Source: Morganella morganii
Lineage (GTDB): Bacteria; Pseudomonadota; Gammaproteobacteria; Enterobacterales; Enterobacteriaceae
Reading direction: 5' to 3'
Assembly (NCBI RefSeq): GCF_003996855.1
Contig: NZ_NRQY01000002.1
Location: 657,082-721,081, forward strand
Length of the DNA: 64,000 nucleotides
Positions 38,634-48,717 of the stretch are shown here, piece after piece. The notes beneath the pieces were generated by a model, which was not told the DNA's origin, made no database searches, and was given only the letters and a program-made list of their open reading frames with translations. The translations under genes were made by a program, and so were the position numbers. Every line of letters starts with the position of its first letter. Position 1 is the stretch's first letter.

Positions 38634-41132
38634 ATGAAGCTCAGAAAAATAATAAAAATAATTACAGCTTCTGTTATTGCAGCCATTCAGATAAATAACG
38701 TATTTGCTGAAGAAGCGGTTAATTTCAATACATCATTTTTAGATGAAGACAGTCAGGAAATTGATTTCTCAAAATTCAGCCGGGCTAATTATGTTATGCC
38801 TGGCACTTATCCTCTGGCGACAAAACTGAACAACAATGTTATTACCGGTGATGAAAATATTCTTTTTTATACTCCCGATTATGACCCTGAAATAACAGTT
38901 CCCTGCATTACACCGGAATTATTTACACAACTTGCCATGAAAGATGAATGGCAGAATAAAGTCAGCTGGACAGAACAGGATACACAGCAGTGTCTTGATA
39001 TCCGCACTATTCCTGAGATGCAGGCCACTGGTGATATCGCGGATAATAAACTCAATATTCAGATCCCCCAGGCCTATATGGCCTACAGTGATCCGTCATG
39101 GGACCCGCCTGAACGCTGGGATGACGGTATCGCCGGATTGATATTCGACTATAACGCCACTGCCTCCCGCAGCAATTACCAGTCAGGCAGTGATGACGAT
39201 AAAAGCAGCAAAACGGATGTTATCAGCTATGGTGATACCGGTGTCAATCTCGGCACCTGGCGTGTACGTGCGGAATGGCAGGCGACCGGAGGTGACAGTG
39301 CGGAACATTCAAAACGCTGGCGCTGGAACCAGATTTACGCGTACCGGGCACTTCGTGATCTCAGTGCCCGTCTGATGTTCGGTGAACAGTATCTGACCTC
39401 AGAACTGTTTGAAAGCTTCCGTTACACCGGCCTGAGCCTGGAAACAGATGAAAATATGTTTCCGCCGCTGCTGCGCGGCTATGCGCCGGAAGTTGCCGGG
39501 GTTGCCCGTACCAACGCCACGGTGATCATCCGCCAGGGTGAACGTATCATTTATCAGGAACAGGTCAGTAAAGGACCGTTCCGTATCCGTGATATGAACT
39601 ACATCGGCGACGGTACACTGAATGTCACTGTTAAAGAACAGGATGGCAGTGAGCAGCATTTCAGCATTGAAGCATCACGCCTTTCAATGCTGATCCGTCC
39701 CGGCCAGTTCCTGTTTAAACTGGCTGCGGGTAAACCGCTCTCGGATGCTCACAAAACTGAGGGACCGGCGTTCGCTACAGGCAGTTTTTCGCGGGGGATG
39801 AGCAATAACACCACACTGTTCGGCGGAGTACTTGCGGCAACAGACTATCAGAACGTGTCTCTCGGGATTGGCCGGGATATCGCACCGTTCGGGGTCTTTT
39901 CCGCGAAAGTCTCTTATTCACGGGCAAATACGGGTAATTTTTCAGATAAACAGCATAAAACCGGCAGTGCTTACAGCATCACGTATTCCAAAGAATTCGA
40001 TGCCATCAACAGCCAGCTGACATTCGCCGGTTACCGCTTCTCGGAGCGGAATTATATGACCATGAACCAGTTTGTGGATCTGCGCTACCGCAACGGTAAT
40101 ACCGACAGCAGTAAAGAGATGTATAACATCATCTTTAACAAGGTGTTCCCGTCTCTGCGCATGAATGTCTATCTGAACTACAGCCACCAGACATTCTGGA
40201 ACAAACTGGGCATTAATAACTACAGCATGACCCTCTCCCGCAACTTTGACTGGGGGGAGAAAAAGAACCTCAGTATGAGCTTATCAGCCTACCGGACAGA
40301 GTCAGACCCGGCAAAAGATAACGGCATGTACGTCAGTCTCTCGGTTCCGCTCGATAACAACAAGGGTATGTTCAGTTACAGCGGCAGTTACAATAAGAAT
40401 TCTCACAGCAATAACGTTAACTATTACACTGATATTGATAATTCAAGTAACTATTCACTGTCTGCCGGGGAAGGTGACGGCAAAGTAAACCTGGCCGGTT
40501 TCTATACCAATGAAGGGGGAAATAACTACCTTTCACTGAGCGGAACCTACATTCAGGACAATGTGATCACGGTATCCGGCCAGTCACGCGGCGGCTTTAC
40601 CCTGACCCGTGAAGGTGCGGCATTCCACCGCAGCGGCAACAGTATGGCACCGCGCATTCTGGTGGATACCAGCGGTACACCGGACATTGATGTGCGCGGT
40701 ACCGGCAAAGCAGTACGGACCAACGCCTTCGGGAAAGCCGTTATCCCGGCCGCGACGGCCTACTCGCGCGGCCAGCTGTCTCTTGATCTCGATGCCATGC
40801 CGGATAATGCGGAAGCACTGACCTCTGTGCAGCAGGCAACACTGACATCCGGAGCGATCGGTTACCGGAAATTTAATGTTGTCGAAGGCTATAAAATCAT
40901 GGGTATTATTGCTATGAATGATAATACTCATCCGCCATTCGGCGCCTCTGTCATGAATGACAAAAATGCAGAGATCGGCATCGTTGCTGATAACGGCTCG
41001 GCTTATCTGACCGGTATACAATCAGGTCAGACGCTGACTGTGGCCTGGAGCGGACAGACACAATGTACTGTCCGGATCCCGGAAATAAAGGATGATAACG
41101 TTCAGTTTAATATGCTGCTGCCTTGTCAGTAA
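38634..41132 (+). CDS. Fimbrial outer-membrane usher
   Basis: The usher is a pore in the outer membrane that receives subunit-chaperone complexes and assembles the pilus. At 832 residues it is of normal size. A signal peptide (cleaved near NVFAEE) precedes the N-terminal subunit-binding domain (VNFNTSFLDE...), the 24-strand barrel with the plug domain (about 220-300) and the C-terminal domain ending in NMLLPCQ with a cysteine pair. Typical usher motifs such as LGIGRDIAPFG and FRYTGLSLETDENMFPP are present. It lies in the middle of the operon before the chaperone gene. Confidence 0.95.
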   Translation: MKLRKIIKIITASVIAAIQINNVFAEEAVNFNTSFLDEDSQEIDFSKFSRANYVMPGTYPLATKLNNNVITGDENILFYTPDYDPEITVPCITPELFTQLAMKDEWQNKVSWTEQDTQQCLDIRTIPEMQATGDIADNKLNIQIPQAYMAYSDPSWDPPERWDDGIAGLIFDYNATASRSNYQSGSDDDKSSKTDVISYGDTGVNLGTWRVRAEWQATGGDSAEHSKRWRWNQIYAYRALRDLSARLMFGEQYLTSELFESFRYTGLSLETDENMFPPLLRGYAPEVAGVARTNATVIIRQGERIIYQEQVSKGPFRIRDMNYIGDGTLNVTVKEQDGSEQHFSIEASRLSMLIRPGQFLFKLAAGKPLSDAHKTEGPAFATGSFSRGMSNNTTLFGGVLAATDYQNVSLGIGRDIAPFGVFSAKVSYSRANTGNFSDKQHKTGSAYSITYSKEFDAINSQLTFAGYRFSERNYMTMNQFVDLRYRNGNTDSSKEMYNIIFNKVFPSLRMNVYLNYSHQTFWNKLGINNYSMTLSRNFDWGEKKNLSMSLSAYRTESDPAKDNGMYVSLSVPLDNNKGMFSYSGSYNKNSHSNNVNYYTDIDNSSNYSLSAGEGDGKVNLAGFYTNEGGNNYLSLSGTYIQDNVITVSGQSRGGFTLTREGAAFHRSGNSMAPRILVDTSGTPDIDVRGTGKAVRTNAFGKAVIPAATAYSRGQLSLDLDAMPDNAEALTSVQQATLTSGAIGYRKFNVVEGYKIMGIIAMNDNTHPPFGASVMNDKNAEIGIVADNGSAYLTGIQSGQTLTVAWSGQTQCTVRIPEIKDDNVQFNMLLPCQ

Positions 41133-41193
41133 ATCAGGCAGTACCGGTTTGTACTTTACAGAATTAACAGATGAATCCGTAAGGAACCTTAAC

Positions 41194-41928
41194 ATGAGAA
41201 AAGTGACTACTTTATTCTGCGCCGCACTCACGACTCTGGCCGCCATTCCGGTGACTGCCGGTGCTGCCATCGCACTCGACAGAACCCGTGTTATTTATAA
41301 CGAAGGTGACAAAGCTGTGCCGCTGACGGTCACCAATGAACACCTCAGCAAACCTTATCTTGCACAGTCCTGGATTGAGAACAATGCCGGACAAAAAATT
41401 ACCTCACCGGTGTTTGTTACCCCGCCGGTTCAGCGGATTGAGCCTAACAGCAAAAGCCAGATTAAAGTGCAGCTCTCCCCGGAAGCCGCTTCGTTACCGG
41501 CTGATCGTGAATCGGTCTTTTATCTGAACGTCCGTGAGATTCCGCCGGCCGCAGAGAAAAGTAACGTGCTGCAAATTGCCCTGCAAACCAAAATAAAACT
41601 GTTCTACCGCCCGAAAGCGATTCAGGTTCAGGAGCGGATGGAAAAAATCACCGGCGCGGAAGGTATCCGTCTGTCTCAGAATGGCGGTCAGTACACCATT
41701 GAAAATACAACGCCGTACCATCTGTCGCTCACCCGCCTGGATGCCACCGGCGGAAAAGAAGTGAAATTTGAGCCGCTGATGGTATCGCCGAAAGCTTCCG
41801 CATCTTTCAGCGCGCCTGCACTGGGTAACGCGCCGGTTGTTTATTATGTCAATGACTACGGTGATACCAAACCACTGAAATTCAGCTGTGCCGGTAACAA
41901 CTGCACCGTGCAGTCAGACAGTCAATAA
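41194..41928 (+). CDS. Periplasmic fimbrial chaperone
   Basis: This 244-residue PapD-like chaperone folds pilins in the periplasm by donor-strand complementation. A signal peptide (MRKVTTLFCAALTTLAAIPV, cleaved after AGA) precedes two Ig-like domains. The conserved subunit-binding residues lie in LDRTRVIYNEGDK, the family signature ESVFYLNVREIPP is at about residues 107-120, and KIKLFYRP follows. The ATG at 41194 has AAGGAA upstream; the longer open frame overlaps the usher gene and is not used. Confidence 0.95.
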   Translation: MRKVTTLFCAALTTLAAIPVTAGAAIALDRTRVIYNEGDKAVPLTVTNEHLSKPYLAQSWIENNAGQKITSPVFVTPPVQRIEPNSKSQIKVQLSPEAASLPADRESVFYLNVREIPPAAEKSNVLQIALQTKIKLFYRPKAIQVQERMEKITGAEGIRLSQNGGQYTIENTTPYHLSLTRLDATGGKEVKFEPLMVSPKASASFSAPALGNAPVVYYVNDYGDTKPLKFSCAGNNCTVQSDSQ

Positions 41929-41948
41929 ATTCACAGGAGGAACCGCTG

Positions 41949-42440
41949 ATGACACTGACCACGCTTTTCCGTACCGGCTGCGCGGCCCTGCTGAGCCTGC
42001 CGCTGGTGGTCTCCGGCGGTTCTTACACCTATATAGATGTGTATGTCATCGGGGAAATTCTCGCCTCTCCCTGTAAGATAAACCAGGGGAAAAATATTCT
42101 GGTGGATTTTAAAGACGTTATCACTACGAAAATTGATAACGACAATTACAGTGAAAAACTCGATTACCTGATCGAGTGTCAGGACAACCGCGCCCGGGGA
42201 ATAAAAATGTATATCAGCGGCACCTCATCCTCCGTTGACAGCCGTTACCTTGCCACCAGTGCCGGAGATCTGGCTGTCAAATTTCAGGCTGACAACCGGT
42301 TACTGCCGCTGAATGAAAAAATTACGGTTCAGTATCCGGTTCAGCCGGACATTCGTGTCGTACTGGCCAAAAAACCGAGGGCAAAACTCCCTGCCGGTGA
42401 TTTCAGTGCAAATGCCACTATCCATATTGAGTACGAATAA
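41949..42440 (+). CDS. Minor fimbrial subunit 1
   Basis: The 163-residue product has a signal peptide and a pilin fold with the cysteine pair in SPCKINQ and LIECQDN and the end HIEYE with the penultimate tyrosine typical of chaperone-usher subunits. AGGAGG directly precedes its start. It is likely an adaptor or terminator subunit. Its ordered place among three similar minor genes suggests a tip structure. Confidence 0.85.
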   Translation: MTLTTLFRTGCAALLSLPLVVSGGSYTYIDVYVIGEILASPCKINQGKNILVDFKDVITTKIDNDNYSEKLDYLIECQDNRARGIKMYISGTSSSVDSRYLATSAGDLAVKFQADNRLLPLNEKITVQYPVQPDIRVVLAKKPRAKLPAGDFSANATIHIEYE

Positions 42441-42449
42441 GGAACTGTG

Positions 42450-42938
42450 ATGCGATTTTTCACCACCACGCTGCTTCTGGCCTGCATTGCCATACCGGGA
42501 TATGCGTTTTCAGCGGCACACAGTTCCGCGGATATCCGGATCACCGGAAAACTGGTACCGCCGCCGCCCTGCAAAGTGAACAATAATGAGGAAATCCTGG
42601 TCGATTTTCAGCGCATCCAGATAAAAACGCTGGAAAAATCCGATATCCGCAGAGAGGTGGAGATTCCTTTTATCTGTGAACAGGAATCTGACAATTTTAA
42701 ATATTATCTCACCGTTGACGGGCCGCGGGCGCAGTTCAATAACAAACTGCTGAAAACTAACCGCAACAATCTGGGCTTTAATATTGAGCTTGCCGGGGTA
42801 AAACTGGATTTGGGGAAAGCGCACCCGGTTAACAACCGCCATCTGACATTCACCGTTGTGCTGACCAAAAACCCGGATGGTAACGTCACGCCCGGCACGT
42901 TCAGCGGCAGCGGTACTGTGACAATGGAGTATTTCTGA
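42450..42938 (+). CDS. Minor fimbrial subunit 2
   Basis: This 162-residue pilin-like protein begins MRFFTTTLLLACIAIPGYAF (signal peptide), has cysteines in PPCKVNN and PFICEQE and ends VTMEYF. The GTG three bases earlier is less likely than this ATG because AAGGAA is better spaced. It overlaps the next gene in TGATG. It is about as long as minor subunit 1 and resembles it, so the two probably arose by duplication. Confidence 0.85.
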   Translation: MRFFTTTLLLACIAIPGYAFSAAHSSADIRITGKLVPPPPCKVNNNEEILVDFQRIQIKTLEKSDIRREVEIPFICEQESDNFKYYLTVDGPRAQFNNKLLKTNRNNLGFNIELAGVKLDLGKAHPVNNRHLTFTVVLTKNPDGNVTPGTFSGSGTVTMEYF

Positions 42939-43480
42939 TGAACCGGCCTTCTGTTTTCAGCCTGATATTCAGCGCCGCTCTGACATTCTCCGCCGCCATT
43001 ATTCCGGCGGGTCATGCCGCAGATAACCTGCGGGTGACCGGGGAGCTGTTTAACGATCCCTGTACATTATTACCGGAGAATAAAGATCTGCTGGTGGATT
43101 TCAGTGATGTTTCCCTGCCGGATCTGTATGAGGGGATTGAGGTGCACAAATCCTTTTCCCTGATCCTGTCTGATTGTGATGTCACGGATATGAACCGGTT
43201 TAAGATTAAATTCACCGGTACCGGCAACCCGGATATGCCGTCTTATCTGGCGTTTGATCCGTCAAGTGATGCAGGCGGATTCTCTGTCGGTATACGGACC
43301 GATAATATTTCACTGATTCCGCTGAATCAGTTTTCTGACGCCATTACCATTGCCGGAAACGGCGGGAATACAATCCGTTTTACCGCTTTTCTTCAGGTTG
43401 ATCCGAAAGCAAAAGCCGGTAAAACCATTAAGTACGGTGCGTTTAACGCCACCGCGTTTCTGACTATCGACTATTTCTGA
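42938..43480 (+). CDS. Minor fimbrial subunit 3
   Basis: The 180-residue product has a signal peptide (cleaved near GHAADN), cysteines in DPCTLLP and LSDCDVT and the end FLTIDYF, again a chaperone-usher pilin. Its start shares bases with the stop of the gene before it. It is probably a tip adaptor that carries the last gene's product. Confidence 0.86.
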   Translation: MNRPSVFSLIFSAALTFSAAIIPAGHAADNLRVTGELFNDPCTLLPENKDLLVDFSDVSLPDLYEGIEVHKSFSLILSDCDVTDMNRFKIKFTGTGNPDMPSYLAFDPSSDAGGFSVGIRTDNISLIPLNQFSDAITIAGNGGNTIRFTAFLQVDPKAKAGKTIKYGAFNATAFLTIDYF

Positions 43481-43487
43481 GGCCGGT

Positions 43488-44352
43488 ATGACAAAAATAT
43501 TCCGTTATATCAGTGTGCTGACTGCACTCGTATTTATCTCTCTGCCCGTCCGTGCAGAGATTTACAGTTATATTACCCGCTCAGAAGGAAAACCGACAAA
43601 TATCGATTATTACTATACCATTTCCGCCTGGAATCCGCCTCTGCGCGGCAGTGCAAACCCGTGTAAACTCGCCGGACTATCCGGTAAATGCTATGCCAAT
43701 ATTAACCATCGCCATACCAATGCCGACAAGGGCGGAATTGCTGATCGTAATGATAAAACATTTAACCAGCGCTGCCGTAATGTGGATTTAAATACCCTGC
43801 GCGATGGCTTTGAGGTCTATAGCTACATTTATAATACCTGCTTCGGCGGATTACCCTACAGCGGTACAACCAACCATGTCGGAACCGCGATCCGCAATGA
43901 GTGCGTCACACTTTTTCTGACATCGACCCCCAATGGCGGGAGCGGCAATATGTATCTCGGCGCCGTTTGTGGTGTTGCTCCGCCTCCCGGCGGAATATGC
44001 AGTTTTGATCTCGATCGCCCGGGCGCGGTTTTAAACCATCAGAAGGTGGCGGAAAATGCCATTAATGGTAATCAGGCATCTGAGTATCTGACGATGAAAT
44101 GCAGTAAAGATACTGTTGTCAGAATTTATTCCGTTACTGACTCAAGCGCCCGGCTGAAACTGAAAAATAACCTGTATACCCGGCTGACACTGAATAACTA
44201 TCTGCTTGATGCCGGCAGCGGCGGCGTACCGATCTATTGTCCGTGAGGGCTATCCGAACACGGCTCTGCTGAAGAGAACGCTTGAAACGACCGGCCCGGT
44301 GGAACCCGGTTCATTCTTCGGCAATATTTCCATTATTATGACCATCGACTGA
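43488..44352 (+). pseudogene. Fimbrial tip adhesin, frameshifted near the C-terminus
   Basis: The frame encodes a two-domain tip adhesin: signal peptide, an N-terminal lectin-like part with several cysteines, and a C-terminal pilin domain from about 165. It stops early at 44246 after GVPIYCP. Removing one T near 44240 makes the frame run on as VREGYPNTALLKRTLETTGP and end FFGNISIIMTID at 44352, the expected last strand of a chaperone-usher subunit. Without it the protein would lack the donor strand needed for chaperone binding. Either this is a disabling mutation or a sequencing error. It is the last gene of the operon. Confidence 0.78.
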
Positions 44353-44362
44353 CCTTATTTGC

Positions 44363-44392
44363 ACGCCGGTATGCCCGTACCGGCGCTTTTCC
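44363..44392 (+). terminator. Terminator of the fimbrial operon
   Basis: GCCGGTA (44365-44371), loop TGCCCG, TACCGGC (44378-44384), then GCTTTT forms an intrinsic terminator right after the frame-restored end of the tip adhesin. Confidence 0.85.
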
Positions 44393-44450
44393 TCCCGCCG
44401 CTCTTTTCGTGTAGAATAGCCTTACTTTTCGCCATCACCGCAGGGCCGCC

Positions 44451-45353
44451 ATGAAGAATGTCGATTATAAATCACTGAGATTGCTGGATCTGATTATCAA
44501 AGAACAGGGATTCGAAAAAGCCTCAGCGAAACTCTTTATTACACAATCGGCGGTTTCCCAGCGGGTAAAACAGCTGGAAAATCAGGTCGGTTCCCTGCTG
44601 CTGACACGCACCGTGCCGCCAAAACCGACTGAACTCGGGCAAAAGCTGCTGGGTCTTCTTTATCATGTTGATTTAATTGAGCATGATGCCTTCGATAATG
44701 AAAGCGGCAACCATGTGGTCACTATCCCGATCTCCATTAACGCCGACTCCCTCGCGACCTGGTTTTTATCCGCTATCAAACCGATCCTGGATGACCGCGC
44801 TATTCGCCTGGATATTAAAGTGGATGATGAGAGCCGGACACTCGACTATCTGCTCAAAGGAGAAGCTGTCGGCGCGATCAGTATGCAGCCCCTGCCGGCT
44901 GTCGGCGGAACCTGTGATTATCTGGGGGCGATGGATTATATCTTTGTATCCAGCCCGGCTTTTGCGGAAAAATATTTCAGTAACGGGGTGAGCAAAGAGA
45001 CCCTGCTGCGGGCGCCGGTGGTGTCATTTAACCACTCGTCAGATATGCACCATATCTTTTTGCAGGAATACTTCCGTTTAACGCCGGGAAGCCTGAACAG
45101 CCATATTGTGCCGTCTTCGGAAGCCTATATTCAGCTGGTACTGCAAAACTCCGCCTGCTGTATGATTGCAGAACATCAGATTAAACATGAGCTTGAGTCA
45201 GGCCGGATGATTAACCTGGTACCGGAACTGGTGCAGCAAAAACAGCTTTACTGGCACCGTTACCAGCCGGAATCCGGGACATTACAGCGGATTTCAGAAG
45301 CAATCATTAATAACGCCAAAGATTATCTGACCCAATCCCCGGTGACCGCCTGA
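44451..45353 (+). CDS. argP: LysR-family regulator ArgP
   Basis: This 300-residue regulator closely matches ArgP (IciA): the start MKNVDYKSLRLLDLIIKEQG, the helix-turn-helix SAKLFITQSAVSQRVKQLEN and the run GAMDYIFVSSPAFAEKYFSNG are near identical in pattern. ArgP responds to lysine and arginine and controls argO, dapB, lysP and other genes. Here it lies between the fimbrial operon and a convergent PTS operon, not next to argO, so its targets are elsewhere. Confidence 0.85.
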   Translation: MKNVDYKSLRLLDLIIKEQGFEKASAKLFITQSAVSQRVKQLENQVGSLLLTRTVPPKPTELGQKLLGLLYHVDLIEHDAFDNESGNHVVTIPISINADSLATWFLSAIKPILDDRAIRLDIKVDDESRTLDYLLKGEAVGAISMQPLPAVGGTCDYLGAMDYIFVSSPAFAEKYFSNGVSKETLLRAPVVSFNHSSDMHHIFLQEYFRLTPGSLNSHIVPSSEAYIQLVLQNSACCMIAEHQIKHELESGRMINLVPELVQQKQLYWHRYQPESGTLQRISEAIINNAKDYLTQSPVTA

Positions 45354-45380
45354 GCAGCGGCCACCGCAGGATCTGACTGA

Positions 45381-46244
45381 TTACAGTGACTGTCCGGCGG
45401 AGCCGAACAGACGCATCCGCTCTTCCACGCGCTCCGCGACCGGCCGCAACCCTTTCATAATCACTTTGCGCGGGTCGTTAATATCATGCGCGCCCTGCTG
45501 CTCAAACTGCTCTTTCACTGACAAACACCACGCATACATATTTTCCGTATTGACGTTGATTTTCGCCGTACCGAGTGAAATCGCCTTCTTCATATCCTCA
45601 TCTGAGATACCGGTTCCGCCGTGCAGTACCAGCGGCACTTTCACCAATTGCGCGATATGCTGCATTTCCGCAAAACCGAGCTTCGCTTTGCCTTTATACA
45701 GCCCGTGTGTCGAGCCGAGCGCCGCAGCCAGACAATCCACACCTGTTTCTTCCACCAGCGTCTGACACTCCGCCGGGTCTGCATAAATCACGTGAGAATT
45801 CACAATACCATCCTCACTGCCCGCAATCGTGCCCAGTTCTGCTTCCACAGAAACACCACGGCGGTGAGCGTACGTCACCAGACGTTTGGTAATTGCCAGG
45901 TTCTCGGCAAACGGCATATGTGAACCGTCGAACATCACTGAGCTGAAACCGGCTTTAATCGCCGCTTCACAAGCTTCGTAAGACTGGCCGTGATCCAGAT
46001 GCAGTGCCACCGGCACATCAATTTCCAGAAACTCCATTGCATTCACCACAATATCGTGAATGCATTTCAGCCCGAGCATATGTTTTATGGTCCCGCCGGA
46101 GACACCTAAAATAACCGGGGAACGCAGTTGCTGTGCAACTTTTAATACCGTTCCGGTCCACTCCAGGTTATTAATATTAAACTGACCGACGGCGTACTGG
46201 CGTGCAAAGGCACGATTGAGCATATTCTCCATCGAAACTAACAT
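45381..46244 (-). CDS. Class II ketose-bisphosphate aldolase
   Basis: The 287-residue enzyme cleaves a ketose-1,6-bisphosphate into dihydroxyacetone phosphate and an aldehyde phosphate. The zinc ligands lie in LHLDHGQSYE (HxDH), AELGT, THGLYKG and LHGGTGIS. It resembles tagatose- or fructose-bisphosphate aldolases. It is the last of five genes in a leftward operon with a PTS importer and a PfkB kinase, so it probably cleaves the bisphosphate made by that kinase. The exact sugar is unknown. Confidence 0.9.
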   Translation of the reverse strand: MLVSMENMLNRAFARQYAVGQFNINNLEWTGTVLKVAQQLRSPVILGVSGGTIKHMLGLKCIHDIVVNAMEFLEIDVPVALHLDHGQSYEACEAAIKAGFSSVMFDGSHMPFAENLAITKRLVTYAHRRGVSVEAELGTIAGSEDGIVNSHVIYADPAECQTLVEETGVDCLAAALGSTHGLYKGKAKLGFAEMQHIAQLVKVPLVLHGGTGISDEDMKKAISLGTAKINVNTENMYAWCLSVKEQFEQQGAHDINDPRKVIMKGLRPVAERVEERMRLFGSAGQSL

Positions 46245-46293
46245 CGGATTTCCCCTTGTTGGCGTATAACTGGAATTTAATCAAAAACCAGAA

Positions 46294-47259
46294 TTAATCA
46301 AAATAGTGTTTCAGATTTCTTTCGTATTTATTCACCGCATTATGGACATCCGCCAAATCCGGCATTGATTCGCGCACCCCTTTTTTCTCAATTGAGATGG
46401 CTGCTGACAGACTGGCAAATAAAATAATATTCTCAATATGCCAGTTATAATGAACCCCGTACGTAAATGCGCCGTGAAATATATCACCGGCACCGGTTGT
46501 ATCAATCGCGTTACAGATAAATGCCAGTGATATTGTCAGCATTCCGTTTTGCAGATACGCACAGCCTTTCTCACCCAGCGTAATAAATGCTTCACCCCGG
46601 GCCAGTTTATTCAGTTCCGTTAATGCTGTTTTTAACTGAATATCAGTGGTGAATTTATCAATCTCAATCAGATCACGGGCAAAGTTTTCACTGGCAACCA
46701 GATAATCGGTATATTTTGCCAGATTCAGATTACTTTCCCTCAGTGACCCCGCGTCCATCACGACGCGGGCATCAGGCAGACGGGTCAGAATATATTCACT
46801 CAGCTCCGGTTCATGGCCATCGATTAATACCGTGATGACTTCCCCTTTATCCTCCTGTGTCAGGCGGGTAATCAGCTCATCAATTTTCTGTTTCTCTTCG
46901 AATGTCATACGCGGCGGAGAAATCAGTTTGCGCGTAATAATTGTCCGTGAGCCATTTAACTGATTCACTAATACAAATGCCAGTGGTGTGATCATTTCAT
47001 CATTAAAAATAACGTAATCTGTATTCACACCAACATCATGAAACTCATCAATAATTTTCTGACCATAGATATCGTGGTTAAGGTGTCCGGTAAAATAAAT
47101 ATCCTCACCCCACAATCCCAGTAACCATGCCGCATTGGCACAGGGTCCGCCGCCGCTTTCAATAAAATCGCCGGAGAAATTTTTAGTATTCTCCTCCGGC
47201 CAGCGGTTAAGAAAGAAGAACTGGTCGAAGCAGGATAAACCGACAGAAATTACTGCCAT
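46294..47259 (-). CDS. PfkB-family sugar kinase
   Basis: The 321-residue kinase of the ribokinase/PfkB family has the N-terminal sugar-binding signature ESGGGPCANAAWLLGLWG (about 32-49) and the C-terminal ATP/catalytic signature DTTGAGDIFHGAF with catalytic Asp near residue 255. It likely phosphorylates the sugar phosphate delivered by the PTS genes just upstream, giving the bisphosphate for the aldolase. The spacing (34 bp from IIC, 49 bp to the aldolase) fits a single transcript. Confidence 0.9.
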   Translation of the reverse strand: MAVISVGLSCFDQFFFLNRWPEENTKNFSGDFIESGGGPCANAAWLLGLWGEDIYFTGHLNHDIYGQKIIDEFHDVGVNTDYVIFNDEMITPLAFVLVNQLNGSRTIITRKLISPPRMTFEEKQKIDELITRLTQEDKGEVITVLIDGHEPELSEYILTRLPDARVVMDAGSLRESNLNLAKYTDYLVASENFARDLIEIDKFTTDIQLKTALTELNKLARGEAFITLGEKGCAYLQNGMLTISLAFICNAIDTTGAGDIFHGAFTYGVHYNWHIENIILFASLSAAISIEKKGVRESMPDLADVHNAVNKYERNLKHYFD

Positions 47260-47293
47260 AACAACTCCTTAAAACCTTTCGTCAGTATCATGT

Positions 47294-48688
47294 TTACTTA
47301 TGTGCGCGGTCTTTTTCCATTAATTCGTCATAGCTCAGGGTATCACCCACCACTTTGACTGATTTAAAGGCAAACGGCGCCAGTAATGCCAGAACCAGAA
47401 CAAAACAAATCAGGTAAATCGCAATCTGACCGAAATGGGTGAAAGCTTCCCCGATAACAATGCCCCATACCGCGAAGTCAAAATCTGCGAAGGTACTGTT
47501 TTCGAATCCCAGGTTACCCAGTGCCGGTAACAGCATTGCCGGTAAGAAGGCGAGGAAAATACCGCCGATAAAGGACGCGATAATACAGCCCTTTTTACCG
47601 CCCAGTTTGTCCGCGAATACACCGGATGTACCACCGCAGAAGAAGTGCGGCACCATGCCGGGGATAATCAGCGCCATACCCAGACCACCCAGCATCAGCA
47701 TGCCGACAAGGCCGCCGATAAAGGAGCTGATAAAGCCGATGACCACCGCTGTCGGGCTGAAGGTAAAGAAGACAGCACAGTCAACCGCCGGAATTGAGTT
47801 CGGGATCAGTTTCTGGCTGATACCCTGGAACGCAGGTACGAGGTCACCCAGGATTAAACGCACACCGCTGTAGACAATCGCCACACCCACCGCAAACTGC
47901 AAACCGGTCAGGATGGAGAAAATCACCATGTTCTGCTCTGTGATAGTGCTGATATACGCGGAACCGGCAACAATGCTGCACACCAGATAAATCACCACCA
48001 TCACAATACCGGTAGTCACAGTGGTATCGCGCAGGAAGCCCCATTTTTCTGAGATTTCAGTATCTGCAAATGAGTTTTCTGCTTTACCGACTTTCGCCGC
48101 AATCCAGGCAGACAGATAATAGCCGAGGGAACCAAAGTGCCCCATGGCAATACCGCCGTCTTCGGTTACACGCTTGGTATAACGCTGTCCGATTGCCGGT
48201 GAAATAGCGGACCAGGCACCCAGCAGGAAACCGCCGATAACCACCATTTCCCAGCCTTTGAAATTCGCGGCCTGTAATACCGCCGAGAATAAGCAGGCTA
48301 AAAAGAAAGAGTGATGTCCGGTTAAAAAGATATATTTGTATTTAGTGAAACGGGCAATTGCCAGGTTAAAAATGAAGCCGAGTAATAAAATACTCATGGT
48401 TTCCACACCCAGTAATTTCTGGGCAACAGAAACAATCGCTTCATTATTCGGAATAACACCCCGGATATTAAAACCGGCTTCAATAATACCGCCGAGCGGA
48501 TTCAGGTTTGCCACGATAACACCAGCACCTGCACTCAGCATTAAATAACCGAGGATCGGTTTTAATGTCCCGGTTAATAATTTATTGACCGGTGACCGTA
48601 ATGCCAGCAACCCCACCAGGGAGATAATTCCCATAAGAAAGGCGGGCTGACTGAATATCTCAGTCAGGAATGAGAGAATATAAGCCAT
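47294..48688 (-). CDS. PTS IIC permease of the UlaA (ascorbate) family
   Basis: This 464-residue integral membrane protein has about eleven membrane segments and belongs to the UlaA/SgaT class of PTS IIC. The signatures include LRSPVNKLLTGTLKPILGYL, GHHSFFLACLFSAVL and MVPHFFCGGTSGVFADKLGG. UlaA imports L-ascorbate, but here the neighbours are a sugar kinase and an aldolase, not the ula catabolic genes, so the substrate is probably a different sugar. Confidence 0.9.
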   Translation of the reverse strand: MAYILSFLTEIFSQPAFLMGIISLVGLLALRSPVNKLLTGTLKPILGYLMLSAGAGVIVANLNPLGGIIEAGFNIRGVIPNNEAIVSVAQKLLGVETMSILLLGFIFNLAIARFTKYKYIFLTGHHSFFLACLFSAVLQAANFKGWEMVVIGGFLLGAWSAISPAIGQRYTKRVTEDGGIAMGHFGSLGYYLSAWIAAKVGKAENSFADTEISEKWGFLRDTTVTTGIVMVVIYLVCSIVAGSAYISTITEQNMVIFSILTGLQFAVGVAIVYSGVRLILGDLVPAFQGISQKLIPNSIPAVDCAVFFTFSPTAVVIGFISSFIGGLVGMLMLGGLGMALIIPGMVPHFFCGGTSGVFADKLGGKKGCIIASFIGGIFLAFLPAMLLPALGNLGFENSTFADFDFAVWGIVIGEAFTHFGQIAIYLICFVLVLALLAPFAFKSVKVVGDTLSYDELMEKDRAHK

Positions 48689-48717
48689 AATTTAATTCCT
48701 GTAAAAAGAATGAACTA

